Both the position numbers and the translations under genes were made by a program. Below, one piece after another: positions 33,279-41,833 of a stretch of 64,000 bases of DNA (position 1 is its first letter; each line of letters opens with the position of its first letter). This DNA comes from Lentzea fradiae. Its GTDB lineage: Bacteria > Actinomycetota > Actinomycetes > Mycobacteriales > Pseudonocardiaceae. The DNA lies in NCBI RefSeq assembly GCF_900100955.1, contig NZ_FNCC01000010.1:160674-224673 (forward strand), written 5' to 3'. The notes under the pieces are model-generated. The model had not been told where the DNA came from and did no database searches. It saw nothing but the letters and a program-made list of their open reading frames with translations.

Positions 33279-34085
33279 GTGCGTTCCCACGACTACGGCC
33301 GCGACGTGCTGTCCACCCCGAAGCGCAAGAAGGTCCCCGAGATCCCCACCGAACCGGGCCTGGTCGTCGAGGACCCCGCCAGCGGTTTCTGCGGCGCCGT
33401 CGTGCGGGTCGAGCAGGGCAGGGTCGTGCTGGAGGACCGCCACGGCCGGCACCGCCTGTTCCCGCTGACCCCCGCCGGGTTCCTCGTCGACGGCAGGCCC
33501 GTCACCCTCGTCACCCCCGCCCCGCGGCCGGCCGGGCGGAGGCTGAGCGCGTCCGGGTCGGTGCGGGTGGAGGGGCTGCGGGCGCAGACCGCCAAGGCCA
33601 GCCGCATCTGGGTCGAGGGCAAGCACGACGCCGAGCTCGTCGAACGCGTGTGGGGTCACGACCTGCGCGTCGAGGGCATCGTGGTCGAGCCCCTCGACGG
33701 CGTCGACGACCTGCCCCGGCGCATCGCCGAGTTCGGCACCGCGCCCCACCGCCGCCTCGGCGTCCTGGTCGACCATCTCGTCGCCGGCACCAAGGAACAC
33801 CGCCTCGTCGAGCAGATCCGCGACGACAACGTGCTGGTCACCGGCCACCCGTACGTGGACATCTGGCAGGCGGTGAAACCGGCCGCGGTGCGCATCGACG
33901 CCTGGCCGCGGGTGCCGCGCGGCGTCGACTGGAAGACCGGCGTGTGCGAGCGGCTGGGCTGGGGCGAGCCGTGGGAGGGCTGGCAGCGGGTCCTGGGCGC
34001 GGTGAGCAGCTACCGCGACATCGAGTCCGACCTGCTCGGCGCCGTCGAACGGCTCATCGACTTCGTCACCGTCCCGCAGGAGTAG
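33279..34085 (+). CDS. DUF3097 family protein
   Basis: 268 residues from GTG 33279, 10 bases after the kinase stop. It has the family's conserved parts: YGRDVLSTPKRKKVPEIP at the N-terminus, IWVEGKHDAELVERVWGHDLRVEGIVVEPLDGVDDL, VLVDHLVAGTKEHRLVEQI and GHPYVDIWQAVKP. The central region resembles a TOPRIM fold (EGKHDAE, VDHLV). It is actinobacteria-specific and of unknown function. Confidence 0.92.
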   Translation: MRSHDYGRDVLSTPKRKKVPEIPTEPGLVVEDPASGFCGAVVRVEQGRVVLEDRHGRHRLFPLTPAGFLVDGRPVTLVTPAPRPAGRRLSASGSVRVEGLRAQTAKASRIWVEGKHDAELVERVWGHDLRVEGIVVEPLDGVDDLPRRIAEFGTAPHRRLGVLVDHLVAGTKEHRLVEQIRDDNVLVTGHPYVDIWQAVKPAAVRIDAWPRVPRGVDWKTGVCERLGWGEPWEGWQRVLGAVSSYRDIESDLLGAVERLIDFVTVPQE

Positions 34086-34281
34086 CCCGTTCCGCGGAAG
34101 TGCACCGCACGGCGGTGGTGAGCGCGGCGTGGGTGGAGCAGCGGGGCCGGGCATCGGGCCCATCGCGCTCCGCCACCCGGCGAATCGGACATATCGCCAG
34201 TTGATCGATTTCGCAACGGTCCGGGGTCCACGCCGGTGATTGTCGGACGCGTGCGGGCCGCCGTGGTGTATGTATGGGCTC

Positions 34282-34704
34282 ATGGCCGCGCTGATCTGGC
34301 TGATCGTCGGGATTCTGCTCGTCGTCGCCGAGGTTCTCTCCGGTGACTTCGTGCTGGTCATGCTCGGCGCCGCCGCGCTCGCCGCGGCGGGGGTGTCCGC
34401 GGTGGGCGTGCCCGACCTGGTGAGCGTGCTCGTGTTCGCCGCGACCTCGGTGGGCCTGATCGTCGGGGCCCGGCCGTTCGTGAAGAGGCGGATGCTCGGT
34501 TCGGGCATCCGGATGCACCACGAGGCGCTGCTGGGCAGCACCGCCGTCGCGGTGTCGCGGGTCGACGAGAACAGCGGACAGGTCAAGATCGGCGGCGAGA
34601 CCTGGAGCGCCCGCACCCTCGACGGGTCCGTGGTCGAAGAAGGCGAAGCCGTCACCGTTGTCGAGATATCGGGAGCGACCGCCGTGGTCATCGCGGCCGT
34701 GTGA
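34282..34704 (+). CDS. NfeD-like membrane protein
   Basis: 140 residues from ATG 34282; an in-frame ATG at 34270 and GTG farther upstream exist. Three hydrophobic segments (ALIWLIVGILLVVAEVL, FVLVMLGAAALAAAGVSAV, SVLVFAATSVGLIVG) precede a soluble OB-fold domain (GSTAVAVSRVDENSGQVKIGGETWSARTLDG). NfeD proteins partner with SPFH proteins to organise membrane microdomains. The SPFH gene starts 18 bases downstream, so the two should form an operon. Confidence 0.88.
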   Translation: MAALIWLIVGILLVVAEVLSGDFVLVMLGAAALAAAGVSAVGVPDLVSVLVFAATSVGLIVGARPFVKRRMLGSGIRMHHEALLGSTAVAVSRVDENSGQVKIGGETWSARTLDGSVVEEGEAVTVVEISGATAVVIAAV

Positions 34705-34722
34705 CCCCCGCGTAGTGAGGAT

Positions 34723-35937
34723 GTGAACCCCGTGGACCCGATCACCCTCGTGGTCGTGGCCGTCATCGCGCTGTTCGTGCTGACCATCGCCGTCAAGTCG
34801 GTGCTGGTCATCCCGCAGGCGCAGGCCGCCGTCATCGAACGCCTCGGCCGTTACCGCACCACCGGCGCGCCCGGCCTGAACATCATGGTGCCGTTCATCG
34901 ACAAGGTGCGTGCCCGCATCGACCTGCGCGAGCAGGTCGTGTCGTTCCCGCCGCAGCCGGTGATCACGCAGGACAACCTGACGGTGTCCATCGACACCGT
35001 CGTGTACTTCCAGGTCACCGAGCCGCGCTCGGCGGTGTACGAGATCTCCAACTACATCGTCGGTGTCGAACAGCTCACCATCACGACGCTGCGCAACCTC
35101 GTCGGTGGCATGAGCCTGGAGGAGACGCTCACCTCCCGTGACCACATCAACGGTCACCTGCGCGGGGTGCTCGACGAGGCGACCGGCCGGTGGGGCCTGC
35201 GCGTGGCGCGCGTGGAGCTGAAGTCGATCGACCCGCCGCCCTCCATCCAGGACTCGATGGAGAAGCAGATGCGCGCCGACCGCGAGAAGCGCGCCATGAT
35301 CCTCACCGCGGAGGGCCAGCGCGAGTCGTCCATCAAGACCGCGGAGGGCCAGAAGCAGTCGCAGATCCTCGCGGCCGAGGGCGCCAAGCAGGCCGCGATC
35401 CTCGCCGCCGAGGCCGAGCGGCAGTCGTCGATCCTGCGGGCGCAGGGTGAACGCGCCGCCCGCTACCTGCAGGCGCAGGGCCAGGCCAAGGCCATCGAGA
35501 AGGTCTTCGGCGCGATCAAGGACGGCAAGCCCACCCCGGAGGTGCTGGCCTACCAGTACCTGCAGACGCTGCCGCAGATGGCGCAGGGCGACGCCAACAA
35601 GGTGTGGATGATCCCGTCCGACTACGGCAAGGCCCTCGAAGGGTTCGCGAAGATGCTCGGCGCGCCCGGCGACGACGGCGTCTTCCGCTACGAGCCGCCC
35701 GTCGACACCGACACCCGGCCCCGGCCGGAGGACGACGACGAGTCGGTGGCGGACTGGTTCGACACCGCGCCGGACCCGAAGGTCGCCGAGGCGGTCGCCG
35801 CCGCGGAGGCCGTGGCCCGCAAGGAGGTGCCGGGCCCGCTCAACACCCCGCCGCGCTCGGTCGGCGGTGCCTCCCCGGTGCCGCAGCTGGAAGGCGAGCA
35901 GCCGCGCTCGCTGCACCAGCCCGGCGACCCGGTCTGA
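34723..35937 (+). CDS. SPFH/band 7 domain protein (stomatin/QmcA-like)
   Basis: 404 residues from GTG 34723. A single N-terminal membrane anchor (ITLVVVAVIALFVLTIAVKSVLV) is followed by the SPFH domain (IPQAQAAVIERLGRYRTTGAPGLNIMVPFIDKVRARIDLREQVVSFPPQPVITQDNLTVSI) and a long EGQ/AEG-rich coiled coil (about 200-270). The acidic, Pro-rich C-terminus is poorly conserved. It scaffolds membrane domains together with the NfeD partner. A 40-bp palindromic terminator follows. Confidence 0.93.
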   Translation: MNPVDPITLVVVAVIALFVLTIAVKSVLVIPQAQAAVIERLGRYRTTGAPGLNIMVPFIDKVRARIDLREQVVSFPPQPVITQDNLTVSIDTVVYFQVTEPRSAVYEISNYIVGVEQLTITTLRNLVGGMSLEETLTSRDHINGHLRGVLDEATGRWGLRVARVELKSIDPPPSIQDSMEKQMRADREKRAMILTAEGQRESSIKTAEGQKQSQILAAEGAKQAAILAAEAERQSSILRAQGERAARYLQAQGQAKAIEKVFGAIKDGKPTPEVLAYQYLQTLPQMAQGDANKVWMIPSDYGKALEGFAKMLGAPGDDGVFRYEPPVDTDTRPRPEDDDESVADWFDTAPDPKVAEAVAAAEAVARKEVPGPLNTPPRSVGGASPVPQLEGEQPRSLHQPGDPV

Positions 35938-35953
35938 CCCGCACGACCCTCAC

Positions 35954-35993
35954 CTGAGCGGTCTGCCCCGGACGTCCGGGGCAGACCGCTCAG
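35954..35993. terminator. 40-base perfect palindrome after the SPFH gene
   Basis: The sequence from 35954 to 35993 equals its own reverse complement (half-site CTGAGCGGTCTGCCCCGGAC). As RNA it makes an 18-bp stem with a tetraloop. It probably terminates the NfeD/SPFH operon. Confidence 0.85.
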
Positions 35994-36114
35994 TCGTCTC
36001 ACCGGCCACGACAGAAAACTTTCGCGTGCGTGTCGATCGGGCCACCCGCCCGTTCGACCTCCGCGTGACAGGGTCCGCGGTGGACCCGCACGAACCCCCC
36101 GGGGAGTGACTGAC

Positions 36115-36537
36115 ATGAAGTTCATGCTGATCTGGCGCGTGACCTCCGACGAGGCGTGGGGCAACCTCGGCGAGGTGGACTTCGACGCGATGCTCGAGAC
36201 CGTCGGCCGGTTCAACGAGGAGATGATCAACGCCGGGGTGCTGCTGGCCGCGGAAGGGCTCGCCCCAGCCGAGGAGGGCGTGGTCGTCGACTTCTCCTCC
36301 GAGCCGCCCGTCGTCACCGACGGCCCGTACGGGGAGACCAAGGAGCTGTTCAACGGCTTCTACCTGATCAACGTGCCGACCCTCGAGGACGCGGTCGAGT
36401 GGGCCAAGCGCACCCCGATGTCGGCCGCCGGGTTCAAGACCGAGGTCCGCCGCGTCACCACGGTCGACGAGTTCCCGCAGGACAACGAGTGGATCAAGAA
36501 GGAACGGGCGTGGCGCGAGTCGACCGGTCAGCTCTGA
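36115..36537 (+). CDS. YciI/DGPF family protein
   Basis: 140 residues from ATG 36115, after a GGGGAGTG ribosome binding site. It opens MKFMLIWRVT and carries the DGP motif in VVTDGPYGETKELFNGFYLINV, with RTPMSAAGFKTEVRRV near the end. These ferredoxin-like small proteins are the standard partners of ECF42 sigma factors, and the sigma gene starts 28 bases later. It is probably a direct target of that sigma factor. The enzymatic activity of DGPF proteins is not established. Confidence 0.9.
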   Translation: MKFMLIWRVTSDEAWGNLGEVDFDAMLETVGRFNEEMINAGVLLAAEGLAPAEEGVVVDFSSEPPVVTDGPYGETKELFNGFYLINVPTLEDAVEWAKRTPMSAAGFKTEVRRVTTVDEFPQDNEWIKKERAWRESTGQL

Positions 36538-36565
36538 GCGGACCCGGTTCTGGTCTGATGGGGCC

Positions 36566-37864
36566 ATGAGCAGCAGCGACCCCACGGGACGCAAGGCCGT
36601 CGCGGCGGTCTGGCGCATCGAGTCCGCGCGGATCACCGGTGCGCTGACCCGCTACACCGGTGACTTCGCGCTGGCCGAGGACCTCGCCCAGGAGGCGCTG
36701 GCCGAGGCGCTGGTGACGTGGCCGCGCGAAGGCGTGCCGGCCAACCCGGCGGGGTGGCTGCTCACCGTCGGCCGGCGCCGCGCGATCGACGCGTTCCGCC
36801 GCCGCGGCACCCGTGACGCCAAGTACGCCGCCCTGGCGCACCACCTGCCCGAGGGCGGCGCTCTCACCGGCGCCACCGATCCCGGACCCGCGCCGGACGA
36901 CGTGCTGTGGGACCCGGACCGCATCGACGACGACACGCTCGCGCTGATGTTCACCTCCTGCCACCCGGTGCTGTCGGCGGAGGCGGGGGTGGCGCTGACG
37001 CTGCGCGTGATCGGCGGTCTGACCAGCGACGAGATCGCGCGGGCGTTCCTGGTGCCCACGGCGACCGTGCAGGCCCGCATCACCAGGGCGAAGAAGACCC
37101 TCGGTGCCGCGGGGGTGCCGTTCGAGGTGCCGCCGGCGGCGCAGCGTCCCGCGCGGCTGGCGCAGGTCCTCAGCGTCGTCTACCTGATCTTCACCGAGGG
37201 GTCGTCGGCGACCTCCGGTGACGAGGTGCTGCGCCTGGACCTGGCAGGGGAGGCGCAGCGGCTCGCCCGCGTCCTGACCCGGCTCATGCCCGGCGAGCCG
37301 GAGGTGTGGAGCCTGCTGGCGTTGCTGGAGCTCACCGCCGCCCGGTTCCCCGCCCGCCGCGGCCCCGGCGGCGAGACGGTGCTGCTGCAGGACCAGGACC
37401 GGCGACGCTGGGACCGCTCCGCCATCGCCCGCGGCCGCGCGGCGCTGGCCAAGGCCGCGCGGGCGGGCCGCGGGTACGGCTACTACGGGCTGCAGGCCGC
37501 GATCGCCGAGTGCCACGCCGTGGCCCGCTCGGTCGAGGACACCGACTGGGACCGCGTCGTCGCCCTCTACGACGGCCTGGCCCGGCTCGCCCCGTCACCG
37601 GTCGTGGACCTCAACCGCGCGGTCGCCGTGTCGATGGCGCGAGGGCCCGCCGCGGCGCTGCCGATCGTGGACGCGCTCGCGGACACGGCGGCGTTCAAGG
37701 GCTCACACCAGCTGCCGGGGGTGCGCGGGGAGCTGCTGCGGCGGCTGGGCCGCGCCGAGGAGGCACGGGCCGAGCTGGAGCGGGCCGTCGCGCTGTGCGG
37801 GAACGAACGGGAACGGGCCGTGCTCGCCCGCAAACTCGCCCAGCTGGAGACCCCAGCGCACTGA
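36566..37864 (+). CDS. ECF42-type RNA polymerase sigma factor with C-terminal extension
   Basis: 432 residues from ATG 36566, about twice the length of a minimal ECF. Sigma-2 region: ARITGALTRYTGDFALAEDLAQEALAEALVTWP; sigma-4 region: LTLRVIGGLTSDEIARAFLVPTATVQARITRAKKTL. From about residue 200 a helical TPR-like extension follows (VLSVVYLIFTEG, LLALLELTAARF, YYGLQAAIAECHA). ECF42 factors lack an anti-sigma factor, and the extension replaces it. The YciI/DGPF gene upstream is the usual partner. Confidence 0.93.
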   Translation: MSSSDPTGRKAVAAVWRIESARITGALTRYTGDFALAEDLAQEALAEALVTWPREGVPANPAGWLLTVGRRRAIDAFRRRGTRDAKYAALAHHLPEGGALTGATDPGPAPDDVLWDPDRIDDDTLALMFTSCHPVLSAEAGVALTLRVIGGLTSDEIARAFLVPTATVQARITRAKKTLGAAGVPFEVPPAAQRPARLAQVLSVVYLIFTEGSSATSGDEVLRLDLAGEAQRLARVLTRLMPGEPEVWSLLALLELTAARFPARRGPGGETVLLQDQDRRRWDRSAIARGRAALAKAARAGRGYGYYGLQAAIAECHAVARSVEDTDWDRVVALYDGLARLAPSPVVDLNRAVAVSMARGPAAALPIVDALADTAAFKGSHQLPGVRGELLRRLGRAEEARAELERAVALCGNERERAVLARKLAQLETPAH

Positions 37865-37933
37865 CTGTGCACCTTAAATCCGTTAGGGCGACATCAGTAG
37901 CACTCGATGAGGTGACGCGGGAATGATGTTGTG

Positions 37934-39010
37934 ATGGATTCGCTGCCCGCCGCCGTGGCTTCCGCGCTCGACGAGGCCGACAGCGAGACCACCGGCTGGC
38001 CCGCCCGCTGGCAGACGCTCACCGCCGTGTCGGTCGAGCTGCAGTCACTGCTGGTCACCGACCCCGGACCCGGTCTGGTCGCGCTCATCGAGGACGTCGC
38101 CGGCCAGCTCGCCGCCGCGGCGGGCACGAGCCGCCGCCACCGAGTCGAGCTGGCCGAGCTCACCCACCGCGTCCTCGACACCCATGCCCGCGCGTGCGCG
38201 GCGGCCCGCCCCGACCCCGTCCGGCTCGCCGACTGGCTGCTCGACCTGCAGCTGCGCCACCCCGAGGCCCCCGACATCGGCCTGGCCGCCTACGCCGCCG
38301 CCCTCGACGACGAGGGCCTCGCGCACTACCGCGACCGCGCCGTGACGCTGTTCGAGCCGCTGCCGGTGATCGAGTTCGGGGAGACCGGCCGCTACGACCG
38401 CGCCCGCTGGGCGTTGCTGCGCGTCATGGAGGAGCTCGCCGAGTACACCGAGGACGTCGACCTGCAGCTGCTCGTGCTCACCAAGGACCTGTCCTCGGGC
38501 TGGCACTACCTGCAGGTCGCCACCGTGCTGCGGGACAACGGCCGTTCCGGCGAGGCGCTGGAGTGGGTGCGGCGCGGCCTCGACGCCGTCGGCGGCAGGG
38601 GAGCGATGCCGCGGCTGCTCGACCTCGCGGTGGAGGAGCACCTGCGCCGCGGCGAGCAGGAGGCCGCGGTCGCGATCTGCCGCGAGGTGTTCTTCTCCCG
38701 CCCGAACTTCGATGTCTACCTCAAGCTGCGCGCCCTGGTCGTGCACACCGACGACTGGCCGCCGCTGCGCGCCGAGCTCGTCGACCACCTCGTGCGCGAC
38801 GGAGGCCGCCTGGCCGTCGAGGTCTACCGGCGCATCGTCGAGGTCGAGCTGGCGCGCCGCGGCATCGAGGAGCAGGAGCTGCTCGTGGAGTGGCTGCGGC
38901 AGCTGCGCGGCCTGCAACCCGACGCGTTCGCCGACTACCTCGACCACATCAAGTCCCGCCACGTCGCCGACCGCGAGCTGCTCGACGAGCTGGCCCGCCG
39001 CGGCTTCTAG
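37934..39010 (+). CDS. DUF6880-like helical protein
   Basis: 358 residues from ATG 37934 (GTG at 37931 also in frame). It appears all-helical, with repeated motifs that resemble TPR units (GWHYLQVATVLRDNGRSGEALEWVRRGLDAV, RLLDLAVEEHLRRGEQEAAVAICREVFFSRP). The C-terminus RDFADYL-like DAFADYLDHIKSRHVADRELLDELARRGF is similar to the C-terminal part of SWIM-zinc-finger proteins. No SWIM motif is present here. The function is unknown. Its stop codon is convergent with the amidase stop, overlapping by 4 bases. Confidence 0.75.
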   Translation: MDSLPAAVASALDEADSETTGWPARWQTLTAVSVELQSLLVTDPGPGLVALIEDVAGQLAAAAGTSRRHRVELAELTHRVLDTHARACAAARPDPVRLADWLLDLQLRHPEAPDIGLAAYAAALDDEGLAHYRDRAVTLFEPLPVIEFGETGRYDRARWALLRVMEELAEYTEDVDLQLLVLTKDLSSGWHYLQVATVLRDNGRSGEALEWVRRGLDAVGGRGAMPRLLDLAVEEHLRRGEQEAAVAICREVFFSRPNFDVYLKLRALVVHTDDWPPLRAELVDHLVRDGGRLAVEVYRRIVEVELARRGIEEQELLVEWLRQLRGLQPDAFADYLDHIKSRHVADRELLDELARRGF

Positions 39011-40416
39011 GCGTCCAGGCCGGAGGGGACGCGGCCTGCCCACGGGCGGGCGCGTTCCAGCTGCGCCGACACCGACAGCAGCGTGCACTCGTCGTGGCGG
39101 CGGCCCACCAGCTGCACCGCCAGCGGCAGCCCCGCCGCGCTGCGCCCGGCCGGTACCGACGCCGCCGGGTTGCCGGTGATGTTCCACAGCGGCAGGAACG
39201 TCGTGTACCGCGCCGCCGCCAGCAACGCGGTCACGACGGAGCGGTCGGCCCACTCGCCCACGCGGATCGGCGGCCGCGTCAGCACCGGTGTCAGCAGCAC
39301 GTCGACCGAGGTGAACACCCGGTCGGCGTGGGCGGTGAGCGACGCGTCGTGCGCGGTGGCCCAGCGCGTCAGCGCCCGCGGCAGCCGCCTGCCCAGCTCC
39401 GCCACGGCACGGGTGCGCGGTTCGAGCAGGTCCGGCAGGTCCATCCCGGCCCGCGCGAGGTGGGCGGTGCGCAGGTACCGCACGGCGAACTGGGTGGAGG
39501 CGGTGAGCTCGCGCATCGGTGGGTCCAGCCGCACCACGTCGTGGCCGAGGTCGGTGAGCAGCGCGGCGGTGTCGAGCACGGCGTCGCGGACCTCGCCGGA
39601 GACCGGGATGCCGGGGCCCCACGGCCGCAGCGACACCCCGACCCGCAGCCGTCCCGGGTCGGTGCGGGCGGCCTCGGTGAACGTGGTGCGCGGCGGGTGG
39701 GCGGCGTCGGCGTCACCGGGCTCCGCGCCGTGGATCACGTCGGCGACCAGTGCCCAGTCGGCGACGGTGCGGGTGAGCGGACCGGCCACGACCAGCCCGC
39801 CCCACATCCGCGGCTCCGGCGCGAGCGAGACCCGGCCGCGTTGCGGCTTGAGACCGAACAGCCCGGTCATCGCCGCGGGGATGCGGATCGACCCGGCGCC
39901 GTCGGTGCCGATCGCCGCGGCGGCCAGCCCCGCCGCCACCGCCGCGGCCGACCCGCCGCTGGAACCGCCGGGGGAGTGCGTCAGCGACCACGGGTTGCGC
40001 GTCGGCGGCGCCCAGGAGCTCTCGGTGAACGGCCACAGCCCCAGCTCGGGCATCCGGGTGCGGCCGATGACCACCGCCCCGGCCGCGCGCAGCCGCCGCA
40101 CGACCGCCGAGTCGCGGGGCTGCGGAACGTGGGCGGCGTTGGTGCCCTTCGTCGTGGGCAGGCCCGCGACCGCGAGGTCCTCCTTGACCGCGACCGGCAC
40201 CCCGCGCAACGGCAGGTCAGCGCCCGCGGCGTCGAGCGCCTCCGCCTGCGCGAGCGCCTGCTCGGCGAAGACCACGCGGAACGCGCCCAGCCGCGGGTCG
40301 ACCCGTTCGATGCGGTGCAGGTGCGCGGCGACCAGGTCACGCGCGGACACCTCGCCGGACCGCACGGCCTGCGCCTGCCTGACGACACCGGCGAAACACA
40401 GCTCCGTCAGCTCCAT
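39007..40416 (-). CDS. Amidase signature family enzyme
   Basis: 469 residues from ATG 40416. The catalytic Lys is in VAVKEDLAVAG, the cis-Ser in SPGGSSGGSAAAVAAG and the nucleophile Ser in GTDGAGSIRIPAAMTGLFGLKP. The enzyme hydrolyses amides by the Ser-cisSer-Lys triad. It belongs to the GatA/FAAH superfamily, but no gatB/C genes are near, so it is not the tRNA amidotransferase subunit. No signal peptide is visible. The natural substrate is unknown. Confidence 0.9.
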   Translation of the reverse strand: MELTELCFAGVVRQAQAVRSGEVSARDLVAAHLHRIERVDPRLGAFRVVFAEQALAQAEALDAAGADLPLRGVPVAVKEDLAVAGLPTTKGTNAAHVPQPRDSAVVRRLRAAGAVVIGRTRMPELGLWPFTESSWAPPTRNPWSLTHSPGGSSGGSAAAVAAGLAAAAIGTDGAGSIRIPAAMTGLFGLKPQRGRVSLAPEPRMWGGLVVAGPLTRTVADWALVADVIHGAEPGDADAAHPPRTTFTEAARTDPGRLRVGVSLRPWGPGIPVSGEVRDAVLDTAALLTDLGHDVVRLDPPMRELTASTQFAVRYLRTAHLARAGMDLPDLLEPRTRAVAELGRRLPRALTRWATAHDASLTAHADRVFTSVDVLLTPVLTRPPIRVGEWADRSVVTALLAAARYTTFLPLWNITGNPAASVPAGRSAAGLPLAVQLVGRRHDECTLLSVSAQLERARPWAGRVPSGLDA

Positions 40417-40457
40417 GATCGGTGACCCTAGGTGCCCGGACCGGGCCCGGTCACGCT

Positions 40458-40489
40458 TCCAGAGGGTCACACCTCCAGAGGGTCACACC
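40458..40489. repeat. Two tandem 16-base repeats upstream of the amidase
   Basis: TCCAGAGGGTCACACC occurs at 40458-40473 and again at 40474-40489, with further partial GGTCAC and GGCACG copies on each side. It lies between the amidase and CGNR genes, both on the minus strand. It may be a regulator site. Confidence 0.4.
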
Positions 40490-40512
40490 TCAGGGGCACG
40501 CCTCCGGGTGGC

Positions 40513-41013
40513 TCACGCGGAGCGGCGGCTGCGGTGCCCGGCCACCGCCACCCGGTTCGCGCACCGGGTGGAGCAGAAGCGGCGCCTGCCGTTGCGGCTG
40601 GTGTCGATGAACACCGTGCCGCAGCCCTCCCGGCCGCACCAGCCGATGCGTCCGGCGTCCTCGCAGAACACCGCCGCCATGCCCGCCGCCGTGTACGCCT
40701 TGATCCGCACGTCGATCGGCGCGTCCTCGCGCGCGTAGTGCAGGTGCGGCGCGCGGCCGTCGTGGGTGGAGATGTAGTGGGTGGTCGACGACTCGGCGAG
40801 CAGCTCGTTGAGCAGGTCGACCTCCGGGGCGCGGAAGACCTGCCGCAGCCGCTCCACCCAGTCCCGCACGTCGCGCTCCTGCCGTGCGGTCAGCGGCACC
40901 AGCGGCTTGTAGTCCGACCGCGCCAGCACGTCGTACAGGGCCGTGGCGGGGTCGGCGTTGACCAGCTTCGCGGCCAGCTCCGCCGCCGCCCCGCCGTAAG
41001 GGTTGAAATGCAC
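40513..41013 (-). CDS. CGNR zinc-finger transcriptional regulator
   Basis: 166 residues from GTG 41013. The N-terminal ABATE domain starts MHFNPYGGAAAELAAKLVNAD and includes LLNELLAES. The C-terminal zinc finger reads WCGREGCGTVFIDTSRNGRRRFCSTRCANRVAVAGHR, with the CGNR-like CANR signature. These proteins are thought to be transcription factors tied to stress responses. The divergent small zinc-ribbon gene starts 27 bases away. Confidence 0.92.
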   Translation of the reverse strand: MHFNPYGGAAAELAAKLVNADPATALYDVLARSDYKPLVPLTARQERDVRDWVERLRQVFRAPEVDLLNELLAESSTTHYISTHDGRAPHLHYAREDAPIDVRIKAYTAAGMAAVFCEDAGRIGWCGREGCGTVFIDTSRNGRRRFCSTRCANRVAVAGHRSRRSA

Positions 41014-41039
41014 TAGACCATGACATCACGCTGGGGGAC

Positions 41040-41246
41040 ATGATCGCCACCTGCCCCGCCTGCCACTGGCCGTGCACCTCCGCCGTCTCCACCCACGGCC
41101 CCGTCGCCTACGTGCGCTGCGTGTGCGGGCTGTTCCTCGTCGTCGACCGCGGCACCGTCACCGCGACCGCCGGGACCAGCACGTTCGCCCCCGCCCACCA
41201 CGACCGTGGTGATCTTGCTAGGGTCGCTGACCGTGAGCCGTCGTGA
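41040..41246 (+). CDS. Small zinc-ribbon protein
   Basis: 68 residues from ATG 41040. Two Cys pairs (TCPACHWPC and VRCVCG) could bind zinc. The residues after about 45 are not conserved-looking. The function is unknown. The gene overlaps the start of the TetR gene by 14 bases, so the two are probably translationally coupled. Confidence 0.6.
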   Translation: MIATCPACHWPCTSAVSTHGPVAYVRCVCGLFLVVDRGTVTATAGTSTFAPAHHDRGDLARVADREPS

Positions 41247-41823
41247 ACTCCTGTGCGACACCGCGATCCAGATCCTCGCGGTGGAGGGCGGCCGGGGACT
41301 GACCCACCGGGCCATCGACCGCGAGGCGGGCGTCCCCATCGGCACCACCAAGAACTACTTCCCGACCCGGGAGGCCATCCTCACCGCCGCCGCGGCCCGC
41401 ATGACGTCCCTGCACCGCGCCGCGGTCGACCGGCTGCGCGAGACCACCCCCGCCGACGTCAGCGCCGCCGACGTCGCCCAGCTCTACCCGGCGCTGCTGC
41501 GCCGCGCGGTCGACGGCGACCCCACCCAGATGCTCGCCATGGTCGAGCTCTACCTGGAGGCCGTGCGCAGGCCCGGCGTGCGCGAGGCGCTGTCGGGCAT
41601 GGTCCTCGCCAACGCCGAGGCCGCCGCCGCGTTGCAACAGGCGGCCGGGCTGCCCTCCACCGTGCGCGACACCGGCCTGCTCGACGCCTACTTCCTGGGC
41701 GTCGCGCTCTCCCTGCTCGCCCTGCCGTCGCAGACGCTCGAGACCGTCGGCCTCGACGACCCGTACGCGCTGGGCATCGGCGTGTTCACCGCGACCGCGC
41801 CCCGGACGGAGGGCTCCGCGTAG
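41233..41823 (+). CDS. TetR/AcrR family regulator
   Basis: 196 residues from GTG 41233. The HTH (LLCDTAIQILAVEGGRGLTHRAIDREAGVPIGTTKNYFPTREAIL) is typical. The C-terminal ligand-binding domain includes LEAVRRPGVREALSGMVLANAEAAAALQQAAG. Its target could be its own operon with the small zinc-ribbon gene, or the adjacent sucrase-ferredoxin gene. The ligand is unknown. Confidence 0.9.
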   Translation: MSRRELLCDTAIQILAVEGGRGLTHRAIDREAGVPIGTTKNYFPTREAILTAAAARMTSLHRAAVDRLRETTPADVSAADVAQLYPALLRRAVDGDPTQMLAMVELYLEAVRRPGVREALSGMVLANAEAAAALQQAAGLPSTVRDTGLLDAYFLGVALSLLALPSQTLETVGLDDPYALGIGVFTATAPRTEGSA

Positions 41824-41833
41824 GACGGGGCGG

